Positions 1-6,946 of a DNA stretch of 60,251 nucleotides are shown here, one piece after another. Source of the stretch: Chloroflexota bacterium (GTDB lineage: Bacteria; Chloroflexota; Limnocylindria; Limnocylindrales; CSP1-4); NCBI GenBank assembly GCA_029778235.1, contig JAKOQS010000206.1, positions 1 to 60,251 on the forward strand, written 5' to 3'. The translations under genes and the position numbers were made by a program. The stretch's first letter is position 1. The number at the start of each line of letters is the position of its first letter. Under the pieces are notes generated by a model. That model saw only the letters and a list, made by a program, of their open reading frames with translations, was not told where the DNA came from and did not search any database.

Positions 1-1211
1 CGCAGGGCGCCCTCGCGCTCGGCTCGCCGCGTCTCCTCGGCGCGGACCACCGCAGCGAGCGCCTCACCGGCGGCGCGGCGGCGCGCGCGGAGCGCAGCGA
101 GCTCGGCGAGCGCCTCGGTCCGCGATGCGTCGAGGACCGCGAGCTCCGACTCCACGTCGAGGTCCGGCGGGGGCAGGGGCAGGGAAAGAGCGCGCCGGTG
201 GTCGGCGAGGGAGGCCTCGGCAGCCGCGCGCTCGCTCGTGAGCCGCTCTCCGTCCCGGGCGACGGCCTCCGCCTCAGCGTCAAGGCGGGTCCGCCGGAGC
301 CGGATCTCCGCGAGGCGGCTCCGCGCGGCGTCGTGGGCGGCACGCCGCTCCCGCTCCTCCGCGTCACGCTCGGCGAGCATCCGGCCCGCGGCCGCGGCGG
401 CGGCCTCCGCCGTCCGCTCGGCCTCCTGCGCCGCATCCGCCTCCGCCCGAGCCCTGGCGAGCTCGGCGGCGAGCGCGGCGACGCGTCCGGCGGCGTCGTG
501 CCATCGGTGGTGGCCGCCGGCGATCACGATCGCGGCCAGGTCGTCCCCCGCACGTGCTCGCGACTCCTGCTGCTCGGCCTGGGCGGCGAGCCTGCGGGCC
601 TGCGGCCGCAGCTCGGAGACCAGGTCGGAGACGCGCGCCAAGTTCGCCTCTGCCTCGGCGAGCTGCTCGACCGAGCGGCGTCGACGACGGTCATGGCGCC
701 GCACGCCGGCCACCTCCTCGAAGAGCGGACGCCGCTCCTCGGGGCGCAGCGCCAGGGCCTGGTCCACCATCCCCTGCCCGATGAACAGGAACGCGTTCTC
801 GGCCAGGTTGGCGCCCTCGAGGAGATCCTCGAGGTCGCGCAGGCGCACGCGCTGGCGGTTGATGAGGTACTCGTTCTCTCCGGAACGGTAGAGCCGCCGG
901 CCGACCTCGACCGTGGTGAACTCGACGGGCAGGAGACCGTCAGCGTTGTCGAGCGAGAGCGTCACGTCCGCCATCCCGACCGCGGAGCGGCGGTCCGACC
1001 CGGCGAAGATCACGTCCTCCGAGCGGCGCGACCGCAGCGCGCGGCCCTGCTCGCCGAGGGCCCACCGCAGCGCGTCGGCGAGGTTGCTCTTGCCGGAGCC
1101 GTTGGGACCCACCACCGCGTTGATCCCGGGGCCGAGCTCGATGACGGTCCGCTCTGCGAACGACTTGAACCCCTGCAGGCGCAGGGAGGCCAGGCGTGCC
1201 GCGCGGCTCAC
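1..1211 (-). CDS. smc: Chromosome segregation ATPase SMC, N-terminal part (cut by window edge)
   Basis: SMC forms the ring-shaped condensin ATPase that organises and helps segregate the chromosome. About 403 N-terminal codons are visible and the gene runs off the left edge. The protein begins with RLQGFKSF, typical of SMC, then Walker A GPNGSGKS at residues 35-42, followed by the head-domain segments INRQRVRLRDLEDLLEG and FIGQGMVDQAL and then an Arg/Glu/Ala-rich coiled coil. The start is GTG; its bases overlap the TGA stop of the upstream gene rnc as GTGA, which implies coupled translation. The rnc-smc order is common in bacteria. Identification is secure; only the hinge and C-terminal head are missing. 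Confidence 0.95.
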   Translation of the reverse strand, partial: MSRAARLASLRLQGFKSFAERTVIELGPGINAVVGPNGSGKSNLADALRWALGEQGRALRSRRSEDVIFAGSDRRSAVGMADVTLSLDNADGLLPVEFTTVEVGRRLYRSGENEYLINRQRVRLRDLEDLLEGANLAENAFLFIGQGMVDQALALRPEERRPLFEEVAGVRRHDRRRRRSVEQLAEAEANLARVSDLVSELRPQARRLAAQAEQQESRARAGDDLAAIVIAGGHHRWHDAAGRVAALAAELARARAEADAAQEAERTAEAAAAAAGRMLAERDAEERERRAAHDAARSRLAEIRLRRTRLDAEAEAVARDGERLTSERAAAEASLADHRRALSLPLPPPDLDVESELAVLDASRTEALAELAALRARRRAAGEALAAVVRAEETRRAEREGAL

Positions 1212-1993
1212 GGGAGCGGGTCGCCCGGCGCCGCGTCCGAGGCGTCGGCCTCGGTGGCCCCAGGACCACCATCGCCGCTCCCGTGCGTGGCCGCACCGCG
1301 CTCGAGCACCGCGATGGCCTCGGCCGCGGCGGCGGTCTCTGCGACCCGGCGGGACTCCCCCTCCCCCTCGCCCATGATCCTCTCGCCGAGCACGACCGCG
1401 ATCCGGAACGTGCGCCGGTGGTCGGGGCCGCTCGCGTCGACGAGCCGGTACTCAGGTCGCGCGCCGTAGGTGCGCTGTGCGATCTCCTGCAGGCGGCTCT
1501 TGGGGCTCTTCAGGCTCGCCTCGGGCAGGTCGGCCGTGATCTCGGGCCAGGCGAGGTCGCGCAGCCAGGCGCGCGCCACGTCCCACCCGTGGGCCAGGAA
1601 GATCGCGCCGACGACCGCCTCGAACGCGGCGGCGAGCAGCGCGGGCCGACGGCGGCCGCTGATCTGCGCCTCGCCCTCGCCGAGCATGAGGTACTCCCCG
1701 AGGTCGATCCGTCCGGCCAGGCGCGCGAGCCCACCGGAGCTGACGACGGCCGCACGGCGTGCGGAGAGAACACCCTCGTCGTCGGCAGGGTGGCGCGAGA
1801 AGAGCGCCTCGGTGACCGCCAGGTTCACGACGGCGTCGCCGAGCAGCTCGAGCCGCTCGTTGTGCCCGCTCGCCTCGTCGGGGTGCTCGTGGAAGTAGCT
1901 GCTGTGGACCAGCGCCTCGACGAGGTGCGTCCTGTCCCCGGGCGGGAGCCCGAGCCGCGTCGCGAGGCGTTCGGCCTGCTCCGCCGGCTGGAT
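1208..1993 (-). CDS. rnc: Ribonuclease III, probable ATC start
   Basis: Ribonuclease III cleaves double-stranded RNA in rRNA processing and mRNA turnover. The catalytic signature HNERLELLGDAVV is clear, followed by a second acidic helix (AAFEAVVGAIF) and a C-terminal double-stranded RNA-binding domain (KSRLQEIAQ, then the A-rich end). The signature lies upstream of the first GTG in frame (1828), so coding must start earlier. Between an in-frame stop inside acpP and that GTG there is no ATG, GTG or TTG. The best start is ATC at 1991-1993, five bases after the Shine-Dalgarno GGGAGGG, giving about 261 residues with a normal N-terminus (AERLATRLGL...). Fourteen bases separate it from the acpP stop. 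A sequencing error near the start is the alternative. Confidence 0.9.
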   Translation of the reverse strand: MQPAEQAERLATRLGLPPGDRTHLVEALVHSSYFHEHPDEASGHNERLELLGDAVVNLAVTEALFSRHPADDEGVLSARRAAVVSSGGLARLAGRIDLGEYLMLGEGEAQISGRRRPALLAAAFEAVVGAIFLAHGWDVARAWLRDLAWPEITADLPEASLKSPKSRLQEIAQRTYGARPEYRLVDASGPDHRRTFRIAVVLGERIMGEGEGESRRVAETAAAAEAIAVLERGAATHGSGDGGPGATEADASDAAPGDPLP

Positions 1994-1998
1994 GGGGA

Positions 1999-2005
1999 CC
2001 CTCCC
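1999..2005 (-). promoter_or_regulatory. Shine-Dalgarno of rnc, supports ATC start
   Basis: GGGAGGG on the minus strand lies between the acpP stop and ATC at 1993-1991, with a 5-base spacer. No canonical start codon in the rnc frame lies within reach of it. Confidence 0.6.
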
Positions 2006-2006
2006 G

Positions 2007-2243
2007 TCAGGAGGCGTGCTCGTCGATGTAGTCGACGGCGTCCTGCACGGTGCGGATCTTCTCGGCGTCCTCGTCCGAGATCTCCGTCCCGAACTCCTCC
2101 TCGAGGCTCATGATGAGCTCCACGAGGTCGAGCGAGTCGGCGTTGAGGTCATCGACGAACGACGCCTCGGGCGTGACCGCTTCCTCGTCGACGCCGAGCT
2201 GTTCGACGACGATCTTCTTGAGTCGCTCGTAGGTGGTCGCCAC
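2007..2243 (-). CDS. acpP: Acyl carrier protein
   Basis: Acyl carrier protein of type II fatty acid synthesis; carries acyl chains on 4'-phosphopantetheine in the cytoplasm. The 78-residue product has the normal ACP length and the attachment motif DSLDLVEL, with the modified serine at residue 37, flanked by acidic helices. The GTG start was chosen because GGGAGG lies four to five bases upstream (2248-2253) and the N-terminus [12 protein letters not shown] matches the family; the longer open frame upstream has no ACP similarity. It sits between nusB and rnc in an operon that also has plsX, which uses acyl-ACP. Acp next to rnc is a widespread arrangement. Confidence 0.96.
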   Translation of the reverse strand: MATTYERLKKIVVEQLGVDEEAVTPEASFVDDLNADSLDLVELIMSLEEEFGTEISDEDAEKIRTVQDAVDYIDEHAS

Positions 2244-2305
2244 AGGTCCTCCCTCGGTCGGTCGTGCCGGGCCGCGCGGCGGCTCCGTCGACGTCCCCTC
2301 CTCGT

Positions 2306-2764
2306 CTATGACGTCCCCGCGGCCTGCTCCCTCGCGATGGTCCCGAGGATCCCATTGACCAGCCGTCGGGCCGGGTCTCCGCTGTACGTCCGGGCCAGCT
2401 CGACCCACTCGGCGATCGCCACCGGGGCCGGCGTCGCCGGCGAGTGTAGCACCTCGCACACGGCCACACGGACGATGGCGCGGTCGATCGGCGCCATCTG
2501 GACCACGGGCCACCGGGGCGCCACGGCGGCGATCCGCGCGTCGATCCCGTCGCGGTGAACGACGGTCTCGCGGACGAGGTCGCGCGCATACACGGCGGCG
2601 ACCGGGTCGGCTTCCGTCTCCGCGAGGTGGCGCTCCAGGATCGTGGTGGCGGTCCGCTGGCCGAAGTCCGCCTCGAAGACCGCGGCGAGGGCCAGGCGGC
2701 GTGCGGCCCGGTGCGCGGCGACGAGATCCGGATCCCCGACGTGCCGCCCCCGGCGACCGCTCAC
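2306..2764 (-). CDS. nusB: Transcription antitermination factor NusB
   Basis: NusB binds boxA RNA with S10 (NusE) and supports rRNA antitermination. The 152-residue product has the helical NusB pattern: [15 protein letters not shown] near the N-terminus, then [17 protein letters not shown] and the C-terminal [20 protein letters not shown] with the conserved ending NGIL. The start is GTG overlapping the stop of the upstream Asp23-like gene as GTGA (2761-2764). The first dozen residues are Arg/Gly-rich and less conserved, so a slightly later start is possible. Confidence 0.92.
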   Translation of the reverse strand: MSGRRGRHVGDPDLVAAHRAARRLALAAVFEADFGQRTATTILERHLAETEADPVAAVYARDLVRETVVHRDGIDARIAAVAPRWPVVQMAPIDRAIVRVAVCEVLHSPATPAPVAIAEWVELARTYSGDPARRLVNGILGTIAREQAAGTS

Positions 2765-3072
2765 TCGCCGACGCCGTCGACGACCACGGTCACCTCGGCG
2801 AGTCCAAGGCCCAGGAGCCGCTCGACCGTGGCCGCCACGGCCTCGCGGACGTCACGGCCGACCACGCGGAGGTCGTGCCCCGGCCGACCCACGATGGTGA
2901 TCCGGACGTGCAGCCCGTCCGCCCGCTCGCGGATCTCCACGGCGGGAGGTGCGAGCCGCGCGAGCAGCGCCGGCCCACCGCGGCCGACCCGCACGACCCC
3001 GGGCGCCCCAACGGCGGCGCGCCGCACCATCCGCGCGACCACCGAGTGGGCGACCGAGACGGTCCCCGTCAC
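2761..3072 (-). CDS. Asp23/Gls24 (YloU-like) family protein
   Basis: Small protein of the Asp23/Gls24 (DUF322) family, associated in Gram-positive bacteria with envelope stress and the membrane; the biochemical role is unknown. The 103-residue product begins [20 protein letters not shown] and has the family features of paired beta strands ([18 protein letters not shown]) and a helix ([14 protein letters not shown]) followed by a VTVVVDGV strand. GTG start overlaps the plsX stop as GTGA, and its own stop overlaps the start of nusB, so it is translationally locked between them. A second member of the family lies at 10958-11512 before a FakA-like gene; both sit next to acyl-phosphate enzymes. 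Confidence 0.8.
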   Translation of the reverse strand: MTGTVSVAHSVVARMVRRAAVGAPGVVRVGRGGPALLARLAPPAVEIRERADGLHVRITIVGRPGHDLRVVGRDVREAVAATVERLLGLGLAEVTVVVDGVGE

Positions 3073-4199
3073 GACGACTCCTCCCCGGGCGCGGCCGCCG
3101 CCGTCGCCGGCGCATCCGCCTCCGACGCGGCGTCCTCGCGGTCGTCGCGCGTCTCGGGCAGGCGTCCCGGGCCGCCCGACGCGAACGCCTCCGCGATCCG
3201 CTCCGGGATGCGTGCGCGCGCGGCTGCCGCGGCCACGGCGACGCCGTAGGTCACGAACCGCCGCTTGGAGCGCCCGTGGGTGATGAGGACGGTCCCGCGG
3301 ACGCCGAGGAGCGGCGACCCACCGAGCTTCTCGTAGTCGAAGGTGGCGCGGATCCGCTCGATCCCGGGCTTGAGGAGCGCGTACGCGATCGGCCCCCGGG
3401 GCGCCTTGCGAAACTCCGCGCGGAAGAGGTCGAAGATGAAGCTCGAGAGACCCTCGAAGAACTTCATCGTGACGTTCCCGAGCATCGCGTCGCACACGAC
3501 GACGTCGGCGGGATGGTGCACGAGATCCTTGCCCTCGACGTTGCCGATGAAGCGGAGCGTGGAAGCGTCGAGCAGCTCCGTCGCACGCTGCACGCGCGCG
3601 TCGCCCTTCCCCTTCTCCTCGCCCAGCGAGAGGAGCGCGACCGTCGGGGAAGCCACGCCGGCGACCCGCTCGGCGAACAGCGCCCCCATGTGCGCGTACT
3701 GGAAGAGGTTCTCCGCCGTGGAGTCCGGGTTCGCGCCGATGTCGAGGAAGACCATCGGCCCCTTGGAGGTGATGAGCTGGACCGCGAGCGCAGGGCGGTC
3801 CACGCCGGGGAGCCGGCCCAGGCGCAGGACGGCTGCCGCCATCCCCGCGCCGGTGTGGCCGGCCGTGAGGACCGCGTCGGCGCGACCCCGCTTCACGAGG
3901 TCCATGGCGACCAGGATGGACGCGTCCTTCTTGGTCCGGAGCGCGACCGCGGGCGCCTCGTCCATGCCGATGACCGACCCGGATCGCTCGATCGTGACGT
4001 TCGACGGCAGCGGGCCGCCCGCGCACGCGTGGATGGCCGCCTCGTCGCCGACGAGGATGACCTCGTCCGCCGGACTCTGGCGTGCGAACGTGAGCGCGCC
4101 GACGACGATCTCGAGGGGCGCGTGGTCGCCGCCCATGGCGTCCACGGCGACCCGGACGGGACGCGATGCGTCGTCCACCCGGACCGTGGCGAGGTCCAC
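3069..4199 (-). CDS. plsX: Phosphate acyltransferase PlsX
   Basis: PlsX converts acyl-ACP and phosphate to acyl-phosphate, the first step of phospholipid synthesis through PlsY, at the membrane surface. The 376-residue product has the family opening VAVDAMGGDHAP, the central LTAGHTGAGMAAA and FLDIGANPDST segments, GNVEGKD, and the C-terminal DYEKLGGSPLLGVRG. The C-terminal 40 residues are an acidic Ala/Glu-rich tail beyond the usual end. GTG start with GGGAGGT a few bases upstream. It follows rpmF, a pairing found widely in bacteria, and is overlapped by the next gene. Confidence 0.96.
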   Translation of the reverse strand: MDLATVRVDDASRPVRVAVDAMGGDHAPLEIVVGALTFARQSPADEVILVGDEAAIHACAGGPLPSNVTIERSGSVIGMDEAPAVALRTKKDASILVAMDLVKRGRADAVLTAGHTGAGMAAAVLRLGRLPGVDRPALAVQLITSKGPMVFLDIGANPDSTAENLFQYAHMGALFAERVAGVASPTVALLSLGEEKGKGDARVQRATELLDASTLRFIGNVEGKDLVHHPADVVVCDAMLGNVTMKFFEGLSSFIFDLFRAEFRKAPRGPIAYALLKPGIERIRATFDYEKLGGSPLLGVRGTVLITHGRSKRRFVTYGVAVAAAAARARIPERIAEAFASGGPGRLPETRDDREDAASEADAPATAAAAPGEESS

Positions 4200-4227
4200 G
4201 TCGTACCTCCCGTGCGGCGCGGGGCCG

Positions 4228-4434
4228 TCAGCGCTCGGTGGAGCCCTCCGACGCCTTGCTCTTGATGCGCAGGACCTGGCGGCCGCGATACCAGCCGCAG
4301 TTGGGGCAGGCGTGGTGGGTCAGCCGTGGCTGGTGGCAGTGTGAGCACTCGACGAGATGAGGCGTCGTGATGGCGGCGTGGGCGCGGCGATCGCCCTGGC
4401 GGGCGTGCGAGACCTTCCGCTTCGGCAGGCCCAT
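4228..4434 (-). CDS. rpmF: 50S ribosomal protein L32
   Basis: L32 is a small protein of the large ribosomal subunit. The 68-residue product starts MGLPKRKVSHAR and holds a zinc-ribbon: CSHC followed by CPNCGWYRGRQV, so this is the four-cysteine (zinc-binding) form. The ATG start has AAGGAG about nine bases upstream. It lies between YceD and plsX, the common yceD-rpmF-plsX order. Confidence 0.97.
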   Translation of the reverse strand: MGLPKRKVSHARQGDRRAHAAITTPHLVECSHCHQPRLTHHACPNCGWYRGRQVLRIKSKASEGSTER

Positions 4435-4533
4435 CGGTCTGGGGACTCCTTTCGGCCGGGCGCACCCGGGCGTGATGGCGCGGGAGAGGGCGTGGCGTAC
4501 CGGGCCACAGGGACCGGGGGCCGGACGGGAAGT

Positions 4534-5100
4534 CTAGCCTGTCGCGTCGTCCGCGTCGACCCGGAGCCCGCGGAGCACCTCCAGCCGAGGGTCGATGGGT
4601 GCGTCGGGATGGTCGTGATCGCCGACCGCGAGCTCGCCGCCGCAGACCGCGCACAGCCCCGGGCAGTCGGGCCGGCAGAGCGGCGCGATCGGCTCGGCGA
4701 GCGAGATCGCCTCGCGGACGAGCGGCTCGAGGTCGAGCTCATGGTGATCGGAGAGACGGACGACCTCCGGGTCCGCGGATGTGTCCACCGGGAGCCCGGA
4801 CGTGAGGTCGATGCTCGGGAGCGCCTCCTCATCGATCTCGACCTCGATGGGGACCTCCACGTCCCGCAGGCAGCGCGAGCACGTCTCGGCGAGCGACGCG
4901 GCGAGACGCCCCGTGACGAGAAGGCCGCGGTTGGTGCGGGCGAGGCGGATGGAGCCCTCGACCGGGCGGCCGAGGACCAGCCCGTCGTCGAGGGGGAGCA
5001 CGAGGTCGTGGACGGCGACGTCCCGGTGCGATCCGGGGCCCTCGCCCAGCAGGCCGGCGACGTTGACCTCGAAGGCCGACGTCCGCTCCCTGCGGGTCAC
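4534..5100 (-). CDS. yceD: YceD family (DUF177) protein
   Basis: YceD/DUF177 proteins occur upstream of rpmF in most bacteria and are linked to 23S rRNA or large-subunit biogenesis; the exact role is not settled. The 188-residue product shows the core ETCSRCLRDVEVPIEVEI and the C-terminal cluster CRPDCPGLCAVCGGEL, i.e. cysteines likely to bind a metal. GTG start overlaps the stop of the preceding coiled-coil gene as GTGA. Symbol given by family; identification rests on the cysteine core and the rpmF neighbourhood. Confidence 0.88.
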   Translation of the reverse strand: MTRRERTSAFEVNVAGLLGEGPGSHRDVAVHDLVLPLDDGLVLGRPVEGSIRLARTNRGLLVTGRLAASLAETCSRCLRDVEVPIEVEIDEEALPSIDLTSGLPVDTSADPEVVRLSDHHELDLEPLVREAISLAEPIAPLCRPDCPGLCAVCGGELAVGDHDHPDAPIDPRLEVLRGLRVDADDATG

Positions 5101-5738
5101 CGCCGGCGGCGGGTCCGCTGGACCGCCTCGGGATCGGGCTCGGGCCAGCCGGACACGTAGCCCGCGTCCACCGGCTCCGGCGCCGGCTCATCGTCATACG
5201 CCGGCCCGGGCTCCATGTCGGGGATGTCCTGCTCGTCGGGCATCGCGGGCGCGCCCGCGACGACGACGGGGGCGACGGGCTCGCGGAGCTGCGCACGTCG
5301 CTCGTCGAGGAGCGCGATCCCGCGCTTGATCCCCTGCAGCGTGCGGACGATCTCGCCCTCGAGCGTGATGAGGATGGATGCGGCGTACTCGTCGGCTCCC
5401 CTGCGGACCTCCTCCGCGTCGACGTCGGCCTGCTCCAGGATGCGGGCGCTCTCCTCCTGCGCCGCCCGGGTGAGCTCGCGCTCCTCGATGAGGAACGCAG
5501 CCTGCTCCTGGGCGCGCGCGATGATCTCCTCCGCCTCCCGCTGGGCCCGCTCGATGATGCGCTCGCCCTCCGCGCTGATCCGTCGGGCCGACTGGACCTC
5601 CTCCGGGATCGCGTGGCGCAGCTCGTCGATGAGGTCGAGCGCGGCGGTCTGGTCCACGACGACGTTGGTCGTCAGCGGGAGCTTGCGGCCGTTGGCCACC
5701 ATGGACTCGAGCCGTTCGACGAAGAACATGATGTCGAT
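5097..5738 (-). CDS. Coiled-coil protein (ATP synthase subunit-b-like / DivIVA-like family), probable ATC start
   Basis: Cytoplasmic protein rich in Glu, Ala, Arg and Gln. It opens IDIMFFVERLESMVANGRKL, then DLIDELRHAIPEEVQSARRI, then a long charged helix (EGERIIERAQREAEEIIARAQ) predicted as coiled coil to about residue 130, and an acidic Pro-rich tail. Similar proteins in Chloroflexota are often labelled ATP synthase F0 subunit b, without a membrane segment, so that label is doubtful; a scaffold role is possible. Start: GGGAGGAGGG (5746-5755) is seven bases before ATC (5736-5738). The ATG at 5763-5765 has no Shine-Dalgarno and the ATG at 5727-5729 is sixteen bases away. If the canonical ATG is used the gene is 5097-5765. 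Confidence 0.75.
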   Translation of the reverse strand: MDIMFFVERLESMVANGRKLPLTTNVVVDQTAALDLIDELRHAIPEEVQSARRISAEGERIIERAQREAEEIIARAQEQAAFLIEERELTRAAQEESARILEQADVDAEEVRRGADEYAASILITLEGEIVRTLQGIKRGIALLDERRAQLREPVAPVVVAGAPAMPDEQDIPDMEPGPAYDDEPAPEPVDAGYVSGWPEPDPEAVQRTRRRR

Positions 5739-5745
5739 GGCTCGG

Positions 5746-5755
5746 CCCTCCTCCC
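5746..5755 (-). promoter_or_regulatory. Shine-Dalgarno favouring an ATC start of the coiled-coil gene
   Basis: GGGAGGAGGG on the minus strand. Spacing is 7 bases to ATC (5738), 16 bases to the first downstream ATG (5729); the upstream ATG (5765) precedes this site. Confidence 0.5.
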
Positions 5756-5807
5756 GCTGGCGCATCGGTGCGTGGCCCGCGACCCGGCCGCGGCGCCTCC
5801 AGTCGCG

Positions 5808-5813
5808 AGTATA
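5808..5813 (-). promoter_or_regulatory. Likely -10 element of the yceD-rpmF-plsX-acpP-smc operon
   Basis: TATACT on the minus strand in the 60-base gap after the coaD stop, about 45 bases before the coiled-coil gene's reading frame opens. No good -35 is visible at the normal distance, so this rests on the -10 alone. Confidence 0.5.
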
Positions 5814-5825
5814 GACGCGTCGTTG

Positions 5826-6347
5826 TCAGTCCTCGGCCGGTCTCCGCCCCGTCACGCCCGGGCCGCCCGCCGTCAGCCGTGCCAGCACGGCGGTGGGCAC
5901 CAGCGGCGCCACGTCGCCCCCGAACCGCGCGATCTCCCGCACCAGGCTCGACGAGAGATAGGCGTGCTCGAGGGCCGTCATGAAGAAGACCGTGTCCACC
6001 TCGGGCGCCATCTTGCGGTTCATGTGCGCCATCTGCAGCTCGGCCTCGAAGTCCGCGACGGCCCGCAACCCGCGGATGAGCCACCGGGCGCCGATCCGCC
6101 GGCACAGGTCCACCGTCAGGCCGTCGAATGCGACGACCTCGATGCGGTCGCGATCCTCGCCGAGCGTCTCCGCGATCGAGGCACGGATCGTCTCGACACG
6201 TTCGTCGGCCGGGTCCACGGTCGCCTTGCGCGGGTTCACGAGGACCGCCACGACGACGCGATCGAAGGCCGCGACCGCGCGACGGAGCACGTCCACGTGG
6301 CCGTTCGTGATGGGGTCGAAGGAGCCGGGGTAGACCGCGATGCGCAT
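5826..6347 (-). CDS. coaD: Phosphopantetheine adenylyltransferase
   Basis: CoaD transfers AMP to 4'-phosphopantetheine, the fourth step of coenzyme A synthesis. The 173-residue product has the nucleotidyltransferase motif GSFDPITNGH (His17), the RGLRAVADFEAELQMAHMNRKM substrate loop (split here by normal family residues), and SSSLVREIARFGGDV near the C-terminus. ATG start; the rsmD stop TGA shares its last base with this ATG (TGATG). The rsmD-coaD pair is widely conserved. Confidence 0.96.
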   Translation of the reverse strand: MRIAVYPGSFDPITNGHVDVLRRAVAAFDRVVVAVLVNPRKATVDPADERVETIRASIAETLGEDRDRIEVVAFDGLTVDLCRRIGARWLIRGLRAVADFEAELQMAHMNRKMAPEVDTVFFMTALEHAYLSSSLVREIARFGGDVAPLVPTAVLARLTAGGPGVTGRRPAED

Positions 6348-6943
6348 CAGGCGTCCTCACGGCGGTAGAAGGCCACGGCGGTCTCGCCGAACCGTCGCGT
6401 GCCCTCCGATGCTAGCAGCCCGACCACGGCAGGCGGCGCGTCCTTCCAGAAGTGGGTCACGATCACGCGGCCGCCGGGCGCCACCACGGCGGGTGCCCCG
6501 GGCGACTGGTCGCCCAGCCGAGCCACGACCGCCTCGCGCAGCGCCCGCTCGGCGTACGGCGGGTCCACGACGACGAGGTCGAACGGCCATGCCGTCGCGC
6601 CATCGGTGCCCGGGCCGTCCGCCAGGTAGCGGGAGACGTCGCGCCGCACGACCACCGCCCGCTCCGCCAGGCCCGTCCGCCGGAGGTTCCCGGCGATCGC
6701 GCGGACCGCCCGCTCTTCCCGCTCCACGAGGACCGCGCGGGCTGCGCCGCGCGAGAGCGCCTCGATCCCCGCCGCCCCGCTGCCCGCGAAGAGGTCGAGC
6801 ACGGCGGCGCCGGACAGGTGCGGCTCGAGGACGGCGAAGACGGCTTGCTTCACGCGGTCCGCGAGCGGGCGCGTGCCCGGGCCCGGGGCGACCAGTCGGA
6901 TCCCGCCGGCGCTTCCCGCGATGACCCGGCCCGCCTCGGCCAC
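6347..6943 (-). CDS. rsmD: 16S rRNA (guanine966-N2)-methyltransferase RsmD
   Basis: RsmD methylates G966 of 16S rRNA using S-adenosylmethionine. The 198-residue product opens RVIAGSAGGIRLVAPGP, typical of the family, has the SAM-binding LDLFAGSGAAGIEALSRGA and the catalytic motif VVVDPPYAERAL. GTG start lies three bases after the recG stop and its own stop overlaps coaD, so recG-rsmD-coaD are one unit. Confidence 0.94.
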   Translation of the reverse strand: MAEAGRVIAGSAGGIRLVAPGPGTRPLADRVKQAVFAVLEPHLSGAAVLDLFAGSGAAGIEALSRGAARAVLVEREERAVRAIAGNLRRTGLAERAVVVRRDVSRYLADGPGTDGATAWPFDLVVVDPPYAERALREAVVARLGDQSPGAPAVVAPGGRVIVTHFWKDAPPAVVGLLASEGTRRFGETAVAFYRREDA

Positions 6944-6946
6944 GGC

